Of a stretch of DNA of 64,000 bases, positions 33,717 through 46,200 are shown piece by piece. Below the pieces are notes generated by a model, which saw nothing but the letters and a program-made list of their open reading frames with translations, did not search any database and was not told the DNA's origin. The first letter of the stretch is position 1, and the number at the start of each line of letters is the position of its first letter. The DNA lies in the NCBI GenBank assembly GCA_963556495.2, contig OY747709.1, forward strand, positions 21,632,400 through 21,696,399, given 5' to 3'. A program made the translations under genes and the position numbers. Source of the DNA: Valencia hispanica. Lineage: Eukaryota > Chordata > Actinopteri > Cyprinodontiformes > Valenciidae.

Positions 33717-36700
33717 TTAAATATATTTTAATGAAAGTCTACATGTTCAATTTCAACCTTCACATTTAGATTTAAAACTATATTCATTCAATCAAGACAT
33801 TTGTTTCTAGTTGGAGATGAGACAGCTCACAAAATCTAGCAATAGAATACAAAAAACAACTAAATGCATCATCATTGAAAAAAGTACTTTCTCAGTCTTT
33901 ATTTAACTTTTATTTTTAAAAATAGCATGACAGAAATGATTCATGTCCTCTTTGATAATCAATGGAAAATCTTTATTGGCATTACAGCAATGAAACACTT
34001 CTTATAATTGCTGAGCAGCTTTTTGCATGTTTAGAAGTGTTTAGATGATTTATCTTTAGTGATAAGCTCCAAGTTTGGGAGGCCACCTTATAATCACCCT
34101 TATATTTACCTCCCTCCACAGATTTAGCAATAGATTCCAGTGAAGACTGTAGCCAAGCTACTCCAAAACATTGAAATTACCTCCAGTCAAAAGGAATATG
34201 TTTAAAGATTCCTTTAAACCTAAATCTGACAGGGGTATGAATAATTTTGGTCTTAACTGTAGACAGAATTCTTACATTTCCAATCATTTACCTGTGATGT
34301 TGACGTACGTTTCATGTGGACAGATTTCACAACTGAAGCAACATTTATGGATTCCAATTTTTTTCCGCGCATATCCCGTTGGACATTCTGGGGAACATAT
34401 TGCGATTGGCACCTGCACAAGAAAGTTCACTAGCTAAGCACAGTTGGAAAGTGGAGCATTAAGAATGCGCTGCAGTTTGGAACTATAAAAGGAAGGAAAG
34501 TGGAAGCATATCTGAAGGCAGAATGAGAGGCTATCCTTTTCCCGATTTTAGGTTTAATAAAAAAAAGAATTGCAACATTCAGCATAAACAAGGTTCCCAC
34601 ACATGGAAATGGAAATAATCATCCCCCACATATAAATTCCAGCTTGGATTAGTCAATATATCTGAGTGTTTTACAGTGAAAAATAACTTACCTCTCCATC
34701 TGTGTGCCACTGAATTTGGGTGTTGTTGATGTAGAAACCAGGACATGGGTTAAAATGGTAAAAGCCAACCTCCTGAGCATCGCCACTGTGGTTCCAGTAA
34801 ACTATTGAAAAATGTCCAAATCTGGGGTCTCCATTCTCATCAAATTGAACACTCTGGTTTAACAATGTGAAATTGGACTTCTTGAGTTCGTCTACCACCT
34901 AACATAAATTGTACAACATAAACGTCATCAACATGGTAATCTTCAAGGTGAAAGTAGTTACTATTTCAGTTTTAAAATGTAATGAAGTTAAATGTTACAC
35001 CAACAAACTTCAAAGTACTTTGGAATTTTATTTGATAGATCATCACAAAGCAGCACATAATTCTGAAGTACAAAGTAAACTTAATTTCCCTCTGAGATCA
35101 ATAAAGTATTTTTGAATTTGATACATGGTTTTAATTTTTCTTTACAAATAAAAATCTGAGAAGGGTGTCTTACATTTGTTCATCACCCTTTACTCTAGCA
35201 CCCCTAAATAAAGTCCAGAGCAACTAACTGAAGTTTATACTTCAAGATTTTAATCAATCAATCAAACTATATTTATAAAGGCTTTTCATACAAGAGTTGC
35301 AATTCAAAGTGCTTTACAGATTAAAATAAACCACATAACCACATAAACCATATTCCCATGCCTCACCCATAGATTTTAAAGCATGATCACAGTTATACCC
35401 CCCTCCCCCCAACCCAACTTCTTTGCACCCAGACACTTAATAAAAAGGACATAAAAAGGACATTGGGCCAAGTGCAGAGGAGTCGGGTAAGGAAATGCTA
35501 TCAAGGGAGCCATCTGCGCCAGCAGCTGCAGATCAACTGGAGCCGAAGAGGCACATGGGGCGCCCAGAGGAGGCAAGGCCGAGACCCCCACCTCCACCCA
35601 AGTGCTACCTGGAGACCACCCAGCCAGCCACAGCCGACCACCCCTCCTGAGGAGGAGCTCCGACAGAGGAAACACTGGCAGGAAGATTAAAATAACAGAT
35701 TAAAGTATAAAAATAACAGGGGATATATACAGTGGCTTGCAAAAGTATTCGGCCCCCTTGAACTTTTCCACATTTTGTCACATTACAGCCACAAACATGA
35801 ATCAATTTTATTGGAATTCCACGTGAAAGACCAAAACAAAGTGGTGTAAACGTGAGAAGTGGAACGAAAATCATACATGATTCCAAACATTTTTTACAAA
35901 TAAATAACTGAAAAGTGGGGTGTGCGTAATTATTCAGCCCCCTTTGGTCTGAGTGCAGTCAGTTGCCCATAGACATTGCCTAATGAGTGCCAATGACTAA
36001 ATAGAGTGCACCTGTGTGTAATCTAATGTCAGTACAAATACAGCTGCCCTGTGACGGCCTCAGAGGTTGTCTAAGAGAATGTTGGGAGCAACAACACCAT
36101 GAAGTCCAAAGAACACACCCGACAGGTCCGGGATAAAGTTATTGAGAAATTTAAAGCAGGCTTAGGCTACAAAAAGATTTCCCAAGCCTTGAACATCCCA
36201 TGGAGCACTGTTCAAGCGATCATTCAGAAATGGAAGGAGTATGGCACAACTGTAAACCTACCAAGACAAGGCCGTCCACCTAAACTCACAGGCCGAACAA
36301 GGAGAGCACTGATCAGAAATGCAGCCAAGAGGCCCATGGTGACTCTGGACGAGCTGCAGAGATCTACAGCTCAGGTGGGGGAATCTGTCCATAGGACAAC
36401 TATTAGTCGTGCACTGCACAAAGTTGGCCTTTATGGAAGAGTGGCAAGAAGAAAGCCATTGTTGAAAGAAAACCATAAAAAGTCCCGTTTGCAGTTTGCC
36501 ACAAGCCATGTGGGGGACACAGCAAACATGTGGAAGAAGGTGCTCTGGTCAGATGAGACCAAAATGGAACTTTTTGGCCAAAATGCAAAACTTTGTGTGG
36601 CGTAAAAACTAACACTGCACATCACTCTGAACACACCATCCCCACTGTCAAATATGGTGGTGGCAGCATCATGCTCTGGGGGTGCTTCTCTTCAGCAGGG

Positions 36701-39692
36701 ACAGGGAAGCTGGTCAGAGTTGATGGGAAGATGGATGGAGCCAAATACAGGGCAATCTTGGAAGAAAACCTCTTGGAGTCTGCAAAAGACTTGAGACTGG
36801 GGCGGAGGTTCAACTTCCAGCAGGACAAAGACCTTAAACATAAAGCCAGGGCAACAGTGGAATGGTTTAAAACAAAACATACCCATGTGTTAGAATGGCC
36901 CAGTCAAAGTCCAGATCTAAATCCAATCGAGCATACGTGGCAAGATCTGAAAGCTGCTGTTCACAAACGCTGTCCATCTAATCTGACTGAGCTGGAGCTG
37001 TTTTGAAAAGAAGAATGGGCAAGAATTTCAGTCTTTAGATGTGCAAAGCTGGTAGAGACATACCCTAAAAGACTGGAAGCTGTAATTGCAGCAAAAGGTG
37101 GTTCTACAAAGTATTGACTCAGGGGGCTGAATAATTACGCACACCCCACTTTTCACTTATTAATTTATAAAAAAAATGTGGAATCATGTATGATTTTCGT
37201 TCCACTTCTCACGTGTACACCACTTTGTATTGGTCTTTCACGTGGAATTCCAATAAAATTGATTCATATTTGTGGCTGTAATGTAACAAAATGTGGAAAA
37301 GTTCAAGGGGGCCGAATACTTTTGCAAGCCACTGTATGACAAGACTACGCAGTAAAACACTGAAAATATAATCAAGCAATAATCAGTTAAAAGCTAGGCT
37401 AAAAAGGTGAGTCTTGAGCCTGCTCTTACTTCAAGATTTAAGGCATGGCTATTCACAAAAAAATCACTATCTTTGAATATTTCACTGAGTACTGTTCAAG
37501 CCATCGTACGCAAATGGAAAGAGTATGGCGCAACTGCAAACCCTGGAAAACATGGCTGCCCATGTCAGTGTCCAATAGAGAAGTCGCCAAGAGGCCCATG
37601 GTAATTCTGGAGGAGTTGCATTAACTCAGGGACCTTAATACAAGCGCATGACACACTTTTCAGATTTTTATTTGTTAAAAAATAGTTGAAAACCCGATGT
37701 CATTTTTATTGCAGTTCAATATTGTGTGTTTGTTTTGTGTTGGGCCATCAGAAAAAAAGTAAAAATAAAATACATTCAATTTTGTGGTTTTAATGTGGCT
37801 AAATGTAAAAATTTTCAAGGGAAATTAATTATTTACACAACACTGTAGATAAAATGTTTGCAAAACATTTAAGAATTCTAAGCTGCGCATCACCCAGAGT
37901 AACTGGAGTTTACCTTAAGGAAAAACTCTTTATTAAACAGGTAATTAATCACCATATTTCAGCAAACCAGGAAAGATTTATTTATACTTACCAAATATGG
38001 CTGCACTGACACAGTACTATTACATCTGCCAGCTTCACATTTCAGGATCTTATGTAAGGCACGGGCAACAGCATGTACAGCGGAATAAATGGGGAAAGAG
38101 AACGATGGATCTCCTGCAAGAATCTCTTCAGCAGTCAAATGTCTGCAGTTGCAAACCTGATTACAGAACGTCTGCTGCTCAGCATTTGCTTTGAGTGCCT
38201 GACCATTTGTGAAGTACATAAAATCATCGAAACCAGGTATTGCTACCACAGGCTGAGCCACCCCAAGTATGGTTCCAATGTTTTTGATTCCCTCCATTTT
38301 TGGGAGCTTTCTGTTTAAAGACCATCTGTCATCCGCAATCCACACTTTGTTGGTGACATTCAATTGAATTGCAGTTTTAATGACACCTTCAGCATAGATC
38401 TTTGGAGCGAACACAACAATTACATTTATTTTCTGTTCCTCTATCTGTTCGAAGATTTGTGAGTGATCTATGTTTTCACTTAGGGCCACAGTATAAGCCA
38501 GGCAGATGTCAGTGTTTGTAATCCTCTTAATGAACGTCTCCAGGCCATCAATGCCAAAGTCATCATCGCTGTTAAGGAAAGCAACCCAGCGCCAGTCGAA
38601 GTGTTGAAGAATCATTACAATCACATTTATAGTGTCTTGATTGGGGTGCACTGTTCGTAGAAAAGAGGGGTATTTGTGTTTTTTAGAAAAAACAGAAGCA
38701 GAGCTTCCATAACTGACCTGTTGGGAATACATAAATAAAATTTCTTTTGTAAAAATTGTACATAAAAATGTTTAGTTATGTGGGGTAATACATGCTAATA
38801 ACTAAGTAAAAGGCATGCAGTGATATTTACCATAGGAATGTTATCCACCATGAAAAACGGGGCTACAGTCAGGCTTTGTGTGCTCGTGAAGGGACCAATC
38901 AGCGCAATCACTTTGGATTGATTCTTAGATGCTTCAGGCCAAGGTTGGATGAAGCCATTAACGGAGATGAGTTTGAAGATTTCTGGGAAGCTTCGTGTGT
39001 CTGAGCAGTGGTCAAACAACTTATAGCCAAGGGTAGCAGTTGGCAGCAGGCTGGTAGAGTTATTTATTTCCTCAACAGTAAACCTCATCAACTGAAACCT
39101 CCGGTAATTTGGAAGAAGGAAAATCTCCCTATGAAAAAAACAGACCTCAGTGGAGATGTAATGAATTATAATTTTTTTTATTACTGATATTGTTTTTAAA
39201 AGGTCTAATGTGCTATCTTTTATATCGTTCTAAAGAGTTAGACCAGTGGTTTCCATGGTCCTCGAGATCTACTGTTCTGCAGGTTTAAGATGCATCCCTG
39301 CCCCAACACAGCTGGATCAAATTCATTTCAGCCTACAACAATACTTAATTTCCCTCTGGGATAAATAAAGTATTTTTGATTTGAATTGAAATGAAATGAA
39401 TCGTGTTAGCCAGTAATCTCACATTGCTTTTTATGAATGATGGAAGAGATGGTTTGAAGTTCCTCCTCTCTCTCCTTTTTGTTTTGTACTAATGAATTAA
39501 TGCTACTCACCTGGAACAGTCAATGGCTTCAGGTCTGTTCTGATAAAGAGGTGAGCTGACATGATGGATGTCAAAAAGTCCACCTAGTAAATAATCTCCA
39601 TCCAGTTGAAACTCGGAGAGTCTCTGTGTGGATTTCGTGATGTCGTAGAGAACAAATCCCACCACACACACGGCACCGAGAAAATGTGTCAT
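31948..39692 (-). CDS. tas1r2: Taste receptor type 1 member 2-like (copy A), six exons, intact
   Basis: T1Rs are class C GPCRs of the plasma membrane that dimerise to sense amino acids or sugars. Exons (minus): 39,692-39,511; 39,128-38,831; 38,717-37,992; 34,898-34,692; 34,412-34,292; 32,876-31,948. All have GT-AG junctions, the phases agree, and the CDS is 2,463 nt (820 aa), normal for T1Rs. Exon 1 holds a signal peptide and FQLDGDYLLGGLFDIHH. Exons 2-4 form the Venus-flytrap domain (MRFTVEEINNSTSLLPTATL; PSFLRTVHPNQ). Exon 5 and the start of exon 6 form the cysteine-rich linker (CCFSCEICP). Exon 6 gives seven TM helices with NYNEAKAITF and the ending PKCYIMIF...IQNYTKTISQ. That ending resembles T1R2/T1R1 rather than V2R/OlfC receptors, and tandem T1R2 copies are common in fish. 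tas1r1 cannot be excluded. Introns 3 and 5 carry transposons. Confidence 0.83.
33224..33662. mobile_element. TTAA-flanked MITE in intron 5 of copy A
   Basis: The left end ttaaagaataactcacccccc and right end gggggtgagttacactttaa form inverted termini with TTAA on both sides. It is about 435 bp, non-coding, with a G-rich centre. Confidence 0.72.
33682..33711. repeat. TA microsatellite
   Basis: About 15 TA dinucleotides within intron 5 of copy A. Confidence 0.92.
33930..34262 (+). mobile_element. Tc1-like relic, terminal half
   Basis: The phrases caagtttgggaggccacctta, tgacaggggtatgaataatt and the end ttttggtcttaactgta look like a Tc1 3' end with its terminal repeat. No transposase frame. It lies in intron 5 of copy A, beside exon 5. 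Confidence 0.55.
35730..37334 (+). mobile_element. Tc1-like transposon, complete with long inverted repeats
   Basis: The 1,605-bp element is flanked by TA (35,728-35,729 and 37,335-37,336). It begins CAGTGGCTTGCAAAAGTATT and ends with the inverse. The inverted repeats run about 190-200 bp with few mismatches, including cgtggaattcca and ttttcgttccacttctcacg. It lies in intron 3 of copy A on the opposite strand. Confidence 0.9.
36099..37117 (+). pseudogene. Tc1-like transposase, frame-disrupted
   Basis: Tc1 transposases cut and paste DNA using a DD34E triad. From ATG 36,099 the paired-like HTH region is intact (KISQALNIPWSTVQAIIQKW; GRPPKLTGRTRR; second HTH TTISRALHKVGL), followed by the first Asp (LWSDETK, about 36,550). 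The frame breaks around 36,585-36,610, where two nearby indels appear to lie, and resumes with GGGSIMLWGCFSSAG. The second Asp block reads QQDKDLKHKA, with Asp present but Lys and Leu in place of the usual Asn and Pro. The Glu block SPDLNPIEHTW is intact. A TGA at 37,004 is followed by about 36 more codons in frame to 37,115. Confidence 0.88.
39238..39400 (-). repeat. Short fish interspersed repeats in intron 1 of copy A
   Basis: ccatggtcctcgagatctact...gatgcatccctgccccaacaca is a recurrent fish repeat end. It is followed by aatttccctctgggataaataaagtat, a LINE-type 3' tail also seen at 35,085. Confidence 0.45.
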
Positions 39693-40860
39693 TCTTGCAA
39701 TTGGAGTTTACCAGTCTGACATGGATTTGTTTGACACCAGTGATGGTGAAGCCTATTCATTTCCATTATTCCATGTAGCCTAATAGATTTCATACTGCGA
39801 AACGGTTGAAGGAGAATTCACAAATCAGTATGCAAAAGCATTGAAACTGCTTCTGTATTTCAATGGTGCACCAGGGTTTGAAGTTTAATGTCTTTAGAAC
39901 AGATCTCCCTCTTTTACATTTTCTCTTTAAGCTTGTATTGGAAAATCTCAAACTTTATTCATAATTTTTTTTGCACAGAAGAGAGAGATGTGTCAGTGTT
40001 TAAAATTTGCCACATTTGGCACAGCTTGCCTGATCAGATCCCAGTCAGTACAGTAACATTACAATATAGTTTATAGAGGGAGGAGATAAAAAATAATTTC
40101 CTTTCCCCTGTCTTGTCTTCGGGGTGACAAATGCTGTCTCTGGAGTGCAGACACAACATGTCACTTCCTTCAAAAAAAAGAACATTTTATACACACTTCA
40201 TTTTCTTAACTACATATATCAATCATGCTCCTTCTGCAACATTACTTAGTGTGCTGTGCAAAAGGATTCATGCTCCTTCCATGTATATTTTGGGGATTTT
40301 ACTTGACAGATTTTGAAACAAGCTGATGTTTGAGGTTGTAACATTGTATAATCTAAAAAGGTTTAGGAAGCATTAATACTTTTGCAAGGCACTGCATTAT
40401 GCCGTTTAATTGCCCACATCCGAGATCTAACTTTTGCAACTAAAACTTCAGGTTACACAAACTGCAGAACTCTTGAGATTCATTACAGGATTACAGGGAT
40501 TAAACCAGTCTGAGGTGCAGCATTGTTGCAGCAGTGACCCACTCAGCCTTACCCACTCTTTACATTATGCGGGTTTAAATTCACCCCCACAAGAAAAGAA
40601 AGAACTAAATCAAATCTGATAAAATGCAAGTTTATCTAGCTACAGAAGATGGGAACAATTAGAATAACTTCAATCCCTCTTTCTTGGAGTCTTATCTGTC
40701 TCCTTTACTGTCTCAGGTCACAACAATCTTTTCTTCTCTGTTGGTCCAATATCTCTTTCCAAATATACATACAATTCTTTAAAATTGTAACCAAGCTCTT
40801 ACATGCATAAACATTGTTTAATTGTTTTATGTCAATCAAACACTCTTTATCTGTATAGCA
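39693..40860. other. Upstream of copy A; only repeat scraps seen
   Basis: No promoter element can be called with confidence. At 40,340-40,395 aagcattaatacttttgcaaggcactgca is a Tc1-type terminal fragment. Otherwise no gene. Confidence 0.4.
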
Positions 40861-40876
40861 CACTTCTTCCAACTGT

Positions 40877-41459
40877 CATGGTTTGTGGATTTAGGACCAA
40901 AGTGCAACAGGTAAGATATAAAGGATTTATTGAAGACGGCGAAACAACTAGAACAGAGAAGGAAAACAAATGACAGAAGAGAAGAATGAACAGAGAATAT
41001 TTCTAGATGAGAAAAGTAAGAACTAACTAAGGATGAAAGAGATCTAAGAGAATAAGAGTAGAGGAGCCTTAGAAAAACTTAAAGCACAAGCACTAATTAA
41101 TATAAAGAGAGGAGGGAAGCGTAAGAGAAACACCAGTACTTTAGAAATAACTTAAATCAGAGAACAATAATCCTAGTAAGGAAATAAAGTAAAACTGATC
41201 CGACAGATGAGATAAAGAAATAAAAGATCAGCACAATAAATTAGAAGTGACTACAGAAACTAACATAGATAAGAAAGACTAACGCAAGAATAACTGGATT
41301 AAGACCTAAGTAAATAAATAAGGAATGAGCTAAAAACAAGAGAAACTCAAAGTACAAACACCTGAGGGTAAAAAGGGAAAGGAGGAGAAAACGTAGTGAA
41401 AGGAAAAACTCAAAGTAGGAGGAAACTCAAACCACATAAACCCTGAGGGATCATGACAC
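40877..41459 (+). repeat. Interspersed repeat with TGTCATG...CATGACA ends
   Basis: It is about 583 bp, begins tgtcatggtttgtggattta and ends ggatcatgaca, with an A-rich interior. The TG..CA form with inverted ends is compatible with a solo LTR or a small terminal-repeat element. Related copies lie at 15,627 and (inverted) 20,761. Confidence 0.5.
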
Positions 41460-42510
41460 CAATGTTGACTAAAGTGCTTCACACCATAAAATTAAACAAC
41501 CTATCATAAAGTAAAAAATAGCCGGAACAGCAAATGAATCAGAAATGTAATTTTCTCATTGTTCTCCACATTTTCAATTTTACCACCCAGGCCATAAGAT
41601 AATGCTCTATGATCTGCTATTTCCTTCTTTTTAATCTTAAGTAAATGTGGTATTTATTGCCACATTTAAACATCAGAGCAGAGTGACAACTACAACAGAC
41701 AGGAAGATTATGTGCTCTTGTAGATTTAAACAAATAAAAAAAGACATACAAGGGAAGTAAATATTTGCTCAATCTGAAACTTTATTTCTTTGATCAAACA
41801 TTTCTAAACAACAAATGTTGAGCTGCTTACAAAATTGTTCTTTAACAAGAGCAATGTTTAAACCATTTAAAAGATATAAGTAAATTTAATTCAGTATTGG
41901 CAAATTCTAACTGCAAAAAAATCCCACAGATTAACAACTATGGGCTTTCACAACGATATAACAATCCCAAATGCAGGTTTAACTAAATATAGCTTAAATA
42001 GAAAGTTTTTCTAAACATTTTACTCACTTTAGATAAGAATATGTGAAAATTCCTCAAAAAAGAAATGCACAAATTATAGTTAAAGACCCAGAAGCATTTT
42101 AATACCTGAAATGCTTTTACAAAAGGCTTTAAACTTGCTGAAGACATTGTAACTGTATACTGACCATCCAGTTTATCTCAACTTTTGTTTCTGTAGCTCG
42201 CTTTCTGTATATTTGAAACAATTAAACAATTTGTTAATGATCATTTTAGACTGTCTTTTTTGTCAGTCTCTTTTATTCAGCTGTCATAGGCACTCAAAAT
42301 ATGGAATCCAAACTCATCCTTCATTTTGAAAGTTGTTGTGACATCTGCTGGTGGTTTAGTATAAACACAGTTTAAGAGCGGTAGCAGGAGATAGAAGAAC
42401 AGTACAACAATAAAACCTTTGAATAATGTGGTCGACATTAGGACAAAAGACAGACAAATGTAACAGATTTTGTTCGTTTGTTGCAAAACTTTGCATACTC
42501 CTCAGTTTCC
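41460..42510. other. Intergenic, no gene seen
   Basis: AT-rich, with no coding structure or clear repeat ends. Confidence 0.4.
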
Positions 42511-42519
42511 CCCCCATTA

Positions 42520-43150
42520 TTTTAACAGTACAAAGAAAAGTCATTGTATTTTATTGTGATTTTATGGGATAGACCAACAAAATGTAGCACAGAAATGCGA
42601 AATGGAAGAATAAAGATACATGTTTAAATGTTTATGTACATATTTAAATGATGAGGAACCAAAATCTGAAAAGCAATGCATGTGTTCAGAAACCCTCAGA
42701 GGTCATCTAATCAGTAAATATAGAAAATTAGTTAACAAACCTCAACATAGGGAAAAATAAGCTTCTTGGCTTACATATGCAATGGTAATTGGGGCAGAAA
42801 ACTATCAGTGTACATTATCCTGAACACTACGATAAACATGCAAGTAGCAGCATCAAGATGTGGTAATGCTTTTTCTACTGCAGGGACAGCAGAGAGATGG
42901 AGGGATCCTGCAAGAAAAGCTGATGAAGCTGCAAAATACTTTCATTCTCAAGAGCCGATTTCCTGCATGTCTTAGATGTTTACCTGGTTGAACACTGCTG
43001 TATCAAACTCAAGGTTCATTAGCGGGCCATTATGAACTTGATGACATACCAAAGGTAGTTCAACCCCTAATACAGCTGAGTTGGAGGAGAGACAAATGTA
43101 AAACATGCAGTACTGTAGCAGTTGAGGACTGGCGTTGAAATATTTATTAA
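42520..43150 (+). mobile_element. Old Tc1-like relic
   Basis: The left part (tttatgggatagaccaacaaa) and the later phrases attatcctgaacactacgat and tctactgcagggacagcaga match the terminal repeat and the middle of a Tc1 transposase gene of the kind at 35,730, heavily decayed. Confidence 0.6.
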
Positions 43151-43257
43151 TCTATATTTAAAAGCAGCATCACTTCCTCAGCAGTCTTTGCCAAGTCGTT
43201 CCCCAAATTGTCGTGTTTTAATTCCCCCCATGTCCCTTTATCTGCAGCAGAAATTAA

Positions 43258-46200
43258 CTAGTGGCTGATTGTTTTGGTGTAGCTCTGGATGAGACCCTGA
43301 AAGTACTGCTGCGTGTTTTTGTGAGGCTGTAGAACGATGATGTAGCATTTTGGGATGAAATACCACAACAAAAATGAGAAGAGACTTGAAAGCACTGCCA
43401 GAGCATTAAAAGTGTGGATGTGCCTTCCTTGGTAGAGCATGTACCCGGTGGCAAAAATGATCCAGGTAAGGATCAGCAGCAGCAGGCAGAAGGTTATGGC
43501 TTTGGCCTCATTATAATTCTTTGGGCGATCTTTGCCCATGTAGGAGAAAATAAAGCAAATAGAGCACAGAGATAGTGGTACAATGACAGAGACTGTGGTG
43601 CAGCCACCACAGTTAACATTGCAGCCAAGAATTATCCTTTCCTGGTAGGAGAATGTGTCACGGTTGGGAAGAGGAGTGCCAAAACAGTAACTACTAATAA
43701 GAAAAATGCCCTTGGTCACAAAAGCCCCAGTGATGACCAGCCACTGTCCATGATATTTCATCCACCAATTTTGAAGTTTGGGGATCTTCGCAGCTATTTT
43801 GAAAATACAGACAATTTGAAAAGAGCGGACCACAAAACAAGCCAAACAAATTGTGTAGAACAAGAGAAAGGGGAAGTATCTCAAAATACAGGAAGCGGTT
43901 GTTGGCTTTCCAAAGTAGAAGAACACACTAAGGCTACAAAGAATTAGACAGCCTAATATTAGGAAGCACATCGGTCCTCCAGCAGATCTCACAACAGGTG
44001 TAGTGTAGTCGACCGTAAAGAGAAAAGTGACTGCTACTGTGAGGCCTTTAAAGATGCAGACCCCGATTATGATCAGTATTGCTCCGATGTCTGTTAATGG
44101 TACGTACTCCACCAGCCACCGACTACACGATGTACTTCCTGCCGCAGACCACTCTGTGTTCTTACAGCTGATGCAGTTGTAGGGGTCCTCTGTTTTAAAA
44201 GATATAAAAAAAGTATATAATTAAATTGACAGAAAAATCAAAAGAAAAGTGGAAAAGTTCTATTTTTTCAATTATTTGAATAGTCCCAATTTTGTGCTGC
44301 AGTGCTAAATCAAAAATATTTGAACAATCCTGTAATAGATCAAAGCTCCGAGCATGGTTGCTATTTAGTCTGAAAACATTTTGAAATGTCTGAAATATGT
44401 TTTTATGATATTCCAGGTTTAGATAATTATGGGGGGAAAATAATACTGTATATGGTCTAGTGTTAAATTTTCCAGACTTTAGACTTCTTCTAAAAAACAA
44501 ATTATTTAAAATGGTGTAGCATTATGTCTAAAAAAGTTTTGCCTTTGATTTGTCACATCACAACTTGTTTTTAATATCCTGCCAGTCAGTACTTTAGGCT
44601 CTGACTTACTGAATGCACACTCATTCAAAATAAAGCACAATTTAAAAACTTTTTGAAAGAACTGCAAATTCAGGTTGATCTGAACCTTTGACACTTCCAC
44701 GAGTTTTAGATTTAAATTCTCAAGATGATCAAAGTCAGTCCAAAGGAGAAAAAACAGTGAAATGAGCCTACTTCACACATTAGAAGCCAATTTTACCATT
44801 GAGTTGTTTCATGATTTGTGGAACAAAGAGATAAGTTTACGCCTAAATCACTTATCCAAGCATTACAACTATGTAGATAATTTATTTTATAGATAGAAGT
44901 CAAGTGTCACATTTCCTTTCACATTCCAAGTATATAATACATTTTCTCTGCTATTAGTGCTATTAAGTCAGATTTAGGAAAACATCTAATGCATTATAAA
45001 AAATATATTGTTTTGTTGTTGTTTTCACAGACATTCATTTGGAGAAAACATTTAAAATTGAACTGCTAGCTATAGTGCTGGTTGCAGTTCACTCTTGTTT
45101 CTAGTAACTAGTTAGCAACTTACATTTAGGAGGCTGATTAAAACTGTTTATAGTAAATATTGATGTTGCAACCACCCTCATTTGTTCCTAGAAAATTACA
45201 ACCAGTCTTTTTTTTTACTTAAAAAAAAAGTCTAATCTATAAATATGTACCTGCAGTGTTGACGTAAGTTCCATTTGGACAAATATCACAACTAAAGCAG
45301 CATTTGTGGATCCCAGTTTGGGTCTTTGCATATCCAGAAGGACATTCTTGGGAACACTGTGAAATGGGAACTTTCACACATACAACAATAGCAAAGATTA
45401 GCAAGACAGAAATACAAAGAATATCCAAGAAAGAAAACCATACAGCTGTTATAAGTTTGAGAAGTTTATCTAAATCCTAAGAAATTCTTTGGTATAGCGA
45501 CCCATTTCTTTCTTTATGTCTGGTTATGTTTCCCCCACTGTGCCTTTTCCAAACAAGCATGCATGCTTTAGAGAGGAATGTTCATACAGCTATTGCTATT
45601 TCATATAGACCACAAAAAAAGAACCAACAACTTACCACTTGATTTGTGAACCACTTGATCCTGGTGCTGTTGATGAAGAAACTGGCAGAGGGGTAAAATG
45701 TATAAAAGCCAATCTCACCAATCTCTCTCAAACTTACTCACCATGTATGGCTGCACTTTAATATCACGGTTACATTTATTAGCTTCACATTGCAGGACAT
45801 TGTGTAAGGCATAAGCAATGGCAAACACAGCTGAATAAACAGAAAATGAAAAGGAAGGGTCCATTGTGGAAATCTCCTCTGGAATCAGATTACTGCAGTT
45901 GGAGTCCTGATTACAAAACATATCTTCTTTTGGCATCTGGCATTTGGTAGAGTAAATGAAATCATCAAAACCAGGAATTGGCAATACTGACTGGGCCACC
46001 CCAAGTACAGTTCCAATGTTTCTGACCCCTTCCAACCTGAAGAGCCTCTTGTTTAAAGACCAGGTGTCCCCTGCTATCCACACCTTGTTAGTGACATTCA
46101 GTTGTACTGCTGACTCAATGAGAGCTTCAGCATTCAAATTAGTGGAGAAAACAATGATGGTGTTTAATTTCTGTTCCTCTAATTGCTTGAATATTTGAGC

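Larger units (their letters stand above)
35251..37427 (-). mobile_element. L2-tail-type retroposon (35,251-35,727 and 37,337-37,427) hosting a Tc1
   Basis: It starts with aatcaatcaatcaaactata and caaagtgctttacagatta, the kind of 3' tail seen on L2-type fish retroposons, and ends with gctaggctaaaaaggtgagt. A 12-bp duplication ACTTCAAGATTT lies at 35,239-35,250 and 37,428-37,439. It is interrupted by the Tc1 at 35,730. Confidence 0.7.
35110..37850 (+). mobile_element. Old Tc1-like element split by a retroposon (35,110-35,250 and 37,440-37,850)
   Basis: The left part has acaaataaaaatctgagaag and cacccctaaataaagtcc; the right part has a transposase fragment (LSTVQAIVRKWKEYGATANP at about 37,485) and the inverted end cacttttcagatttttattt. 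Together they look like the two ends of one Tc1 copy with decayed coding. The intervening 35,251-37,427 is a later insertion flanked by ACTTCAAGATTT. Confidence 0.65.

Noticed and set aside
31948..39692. Annotation as a vomeronasal/OlfC (V2R) receptor
   Set aside because: The C-terminal PKCY...IQ(N/S)YT ending, NYNEAK motif and linker fit T1Rs better. Kept only as an alternative to test by phylogeny.
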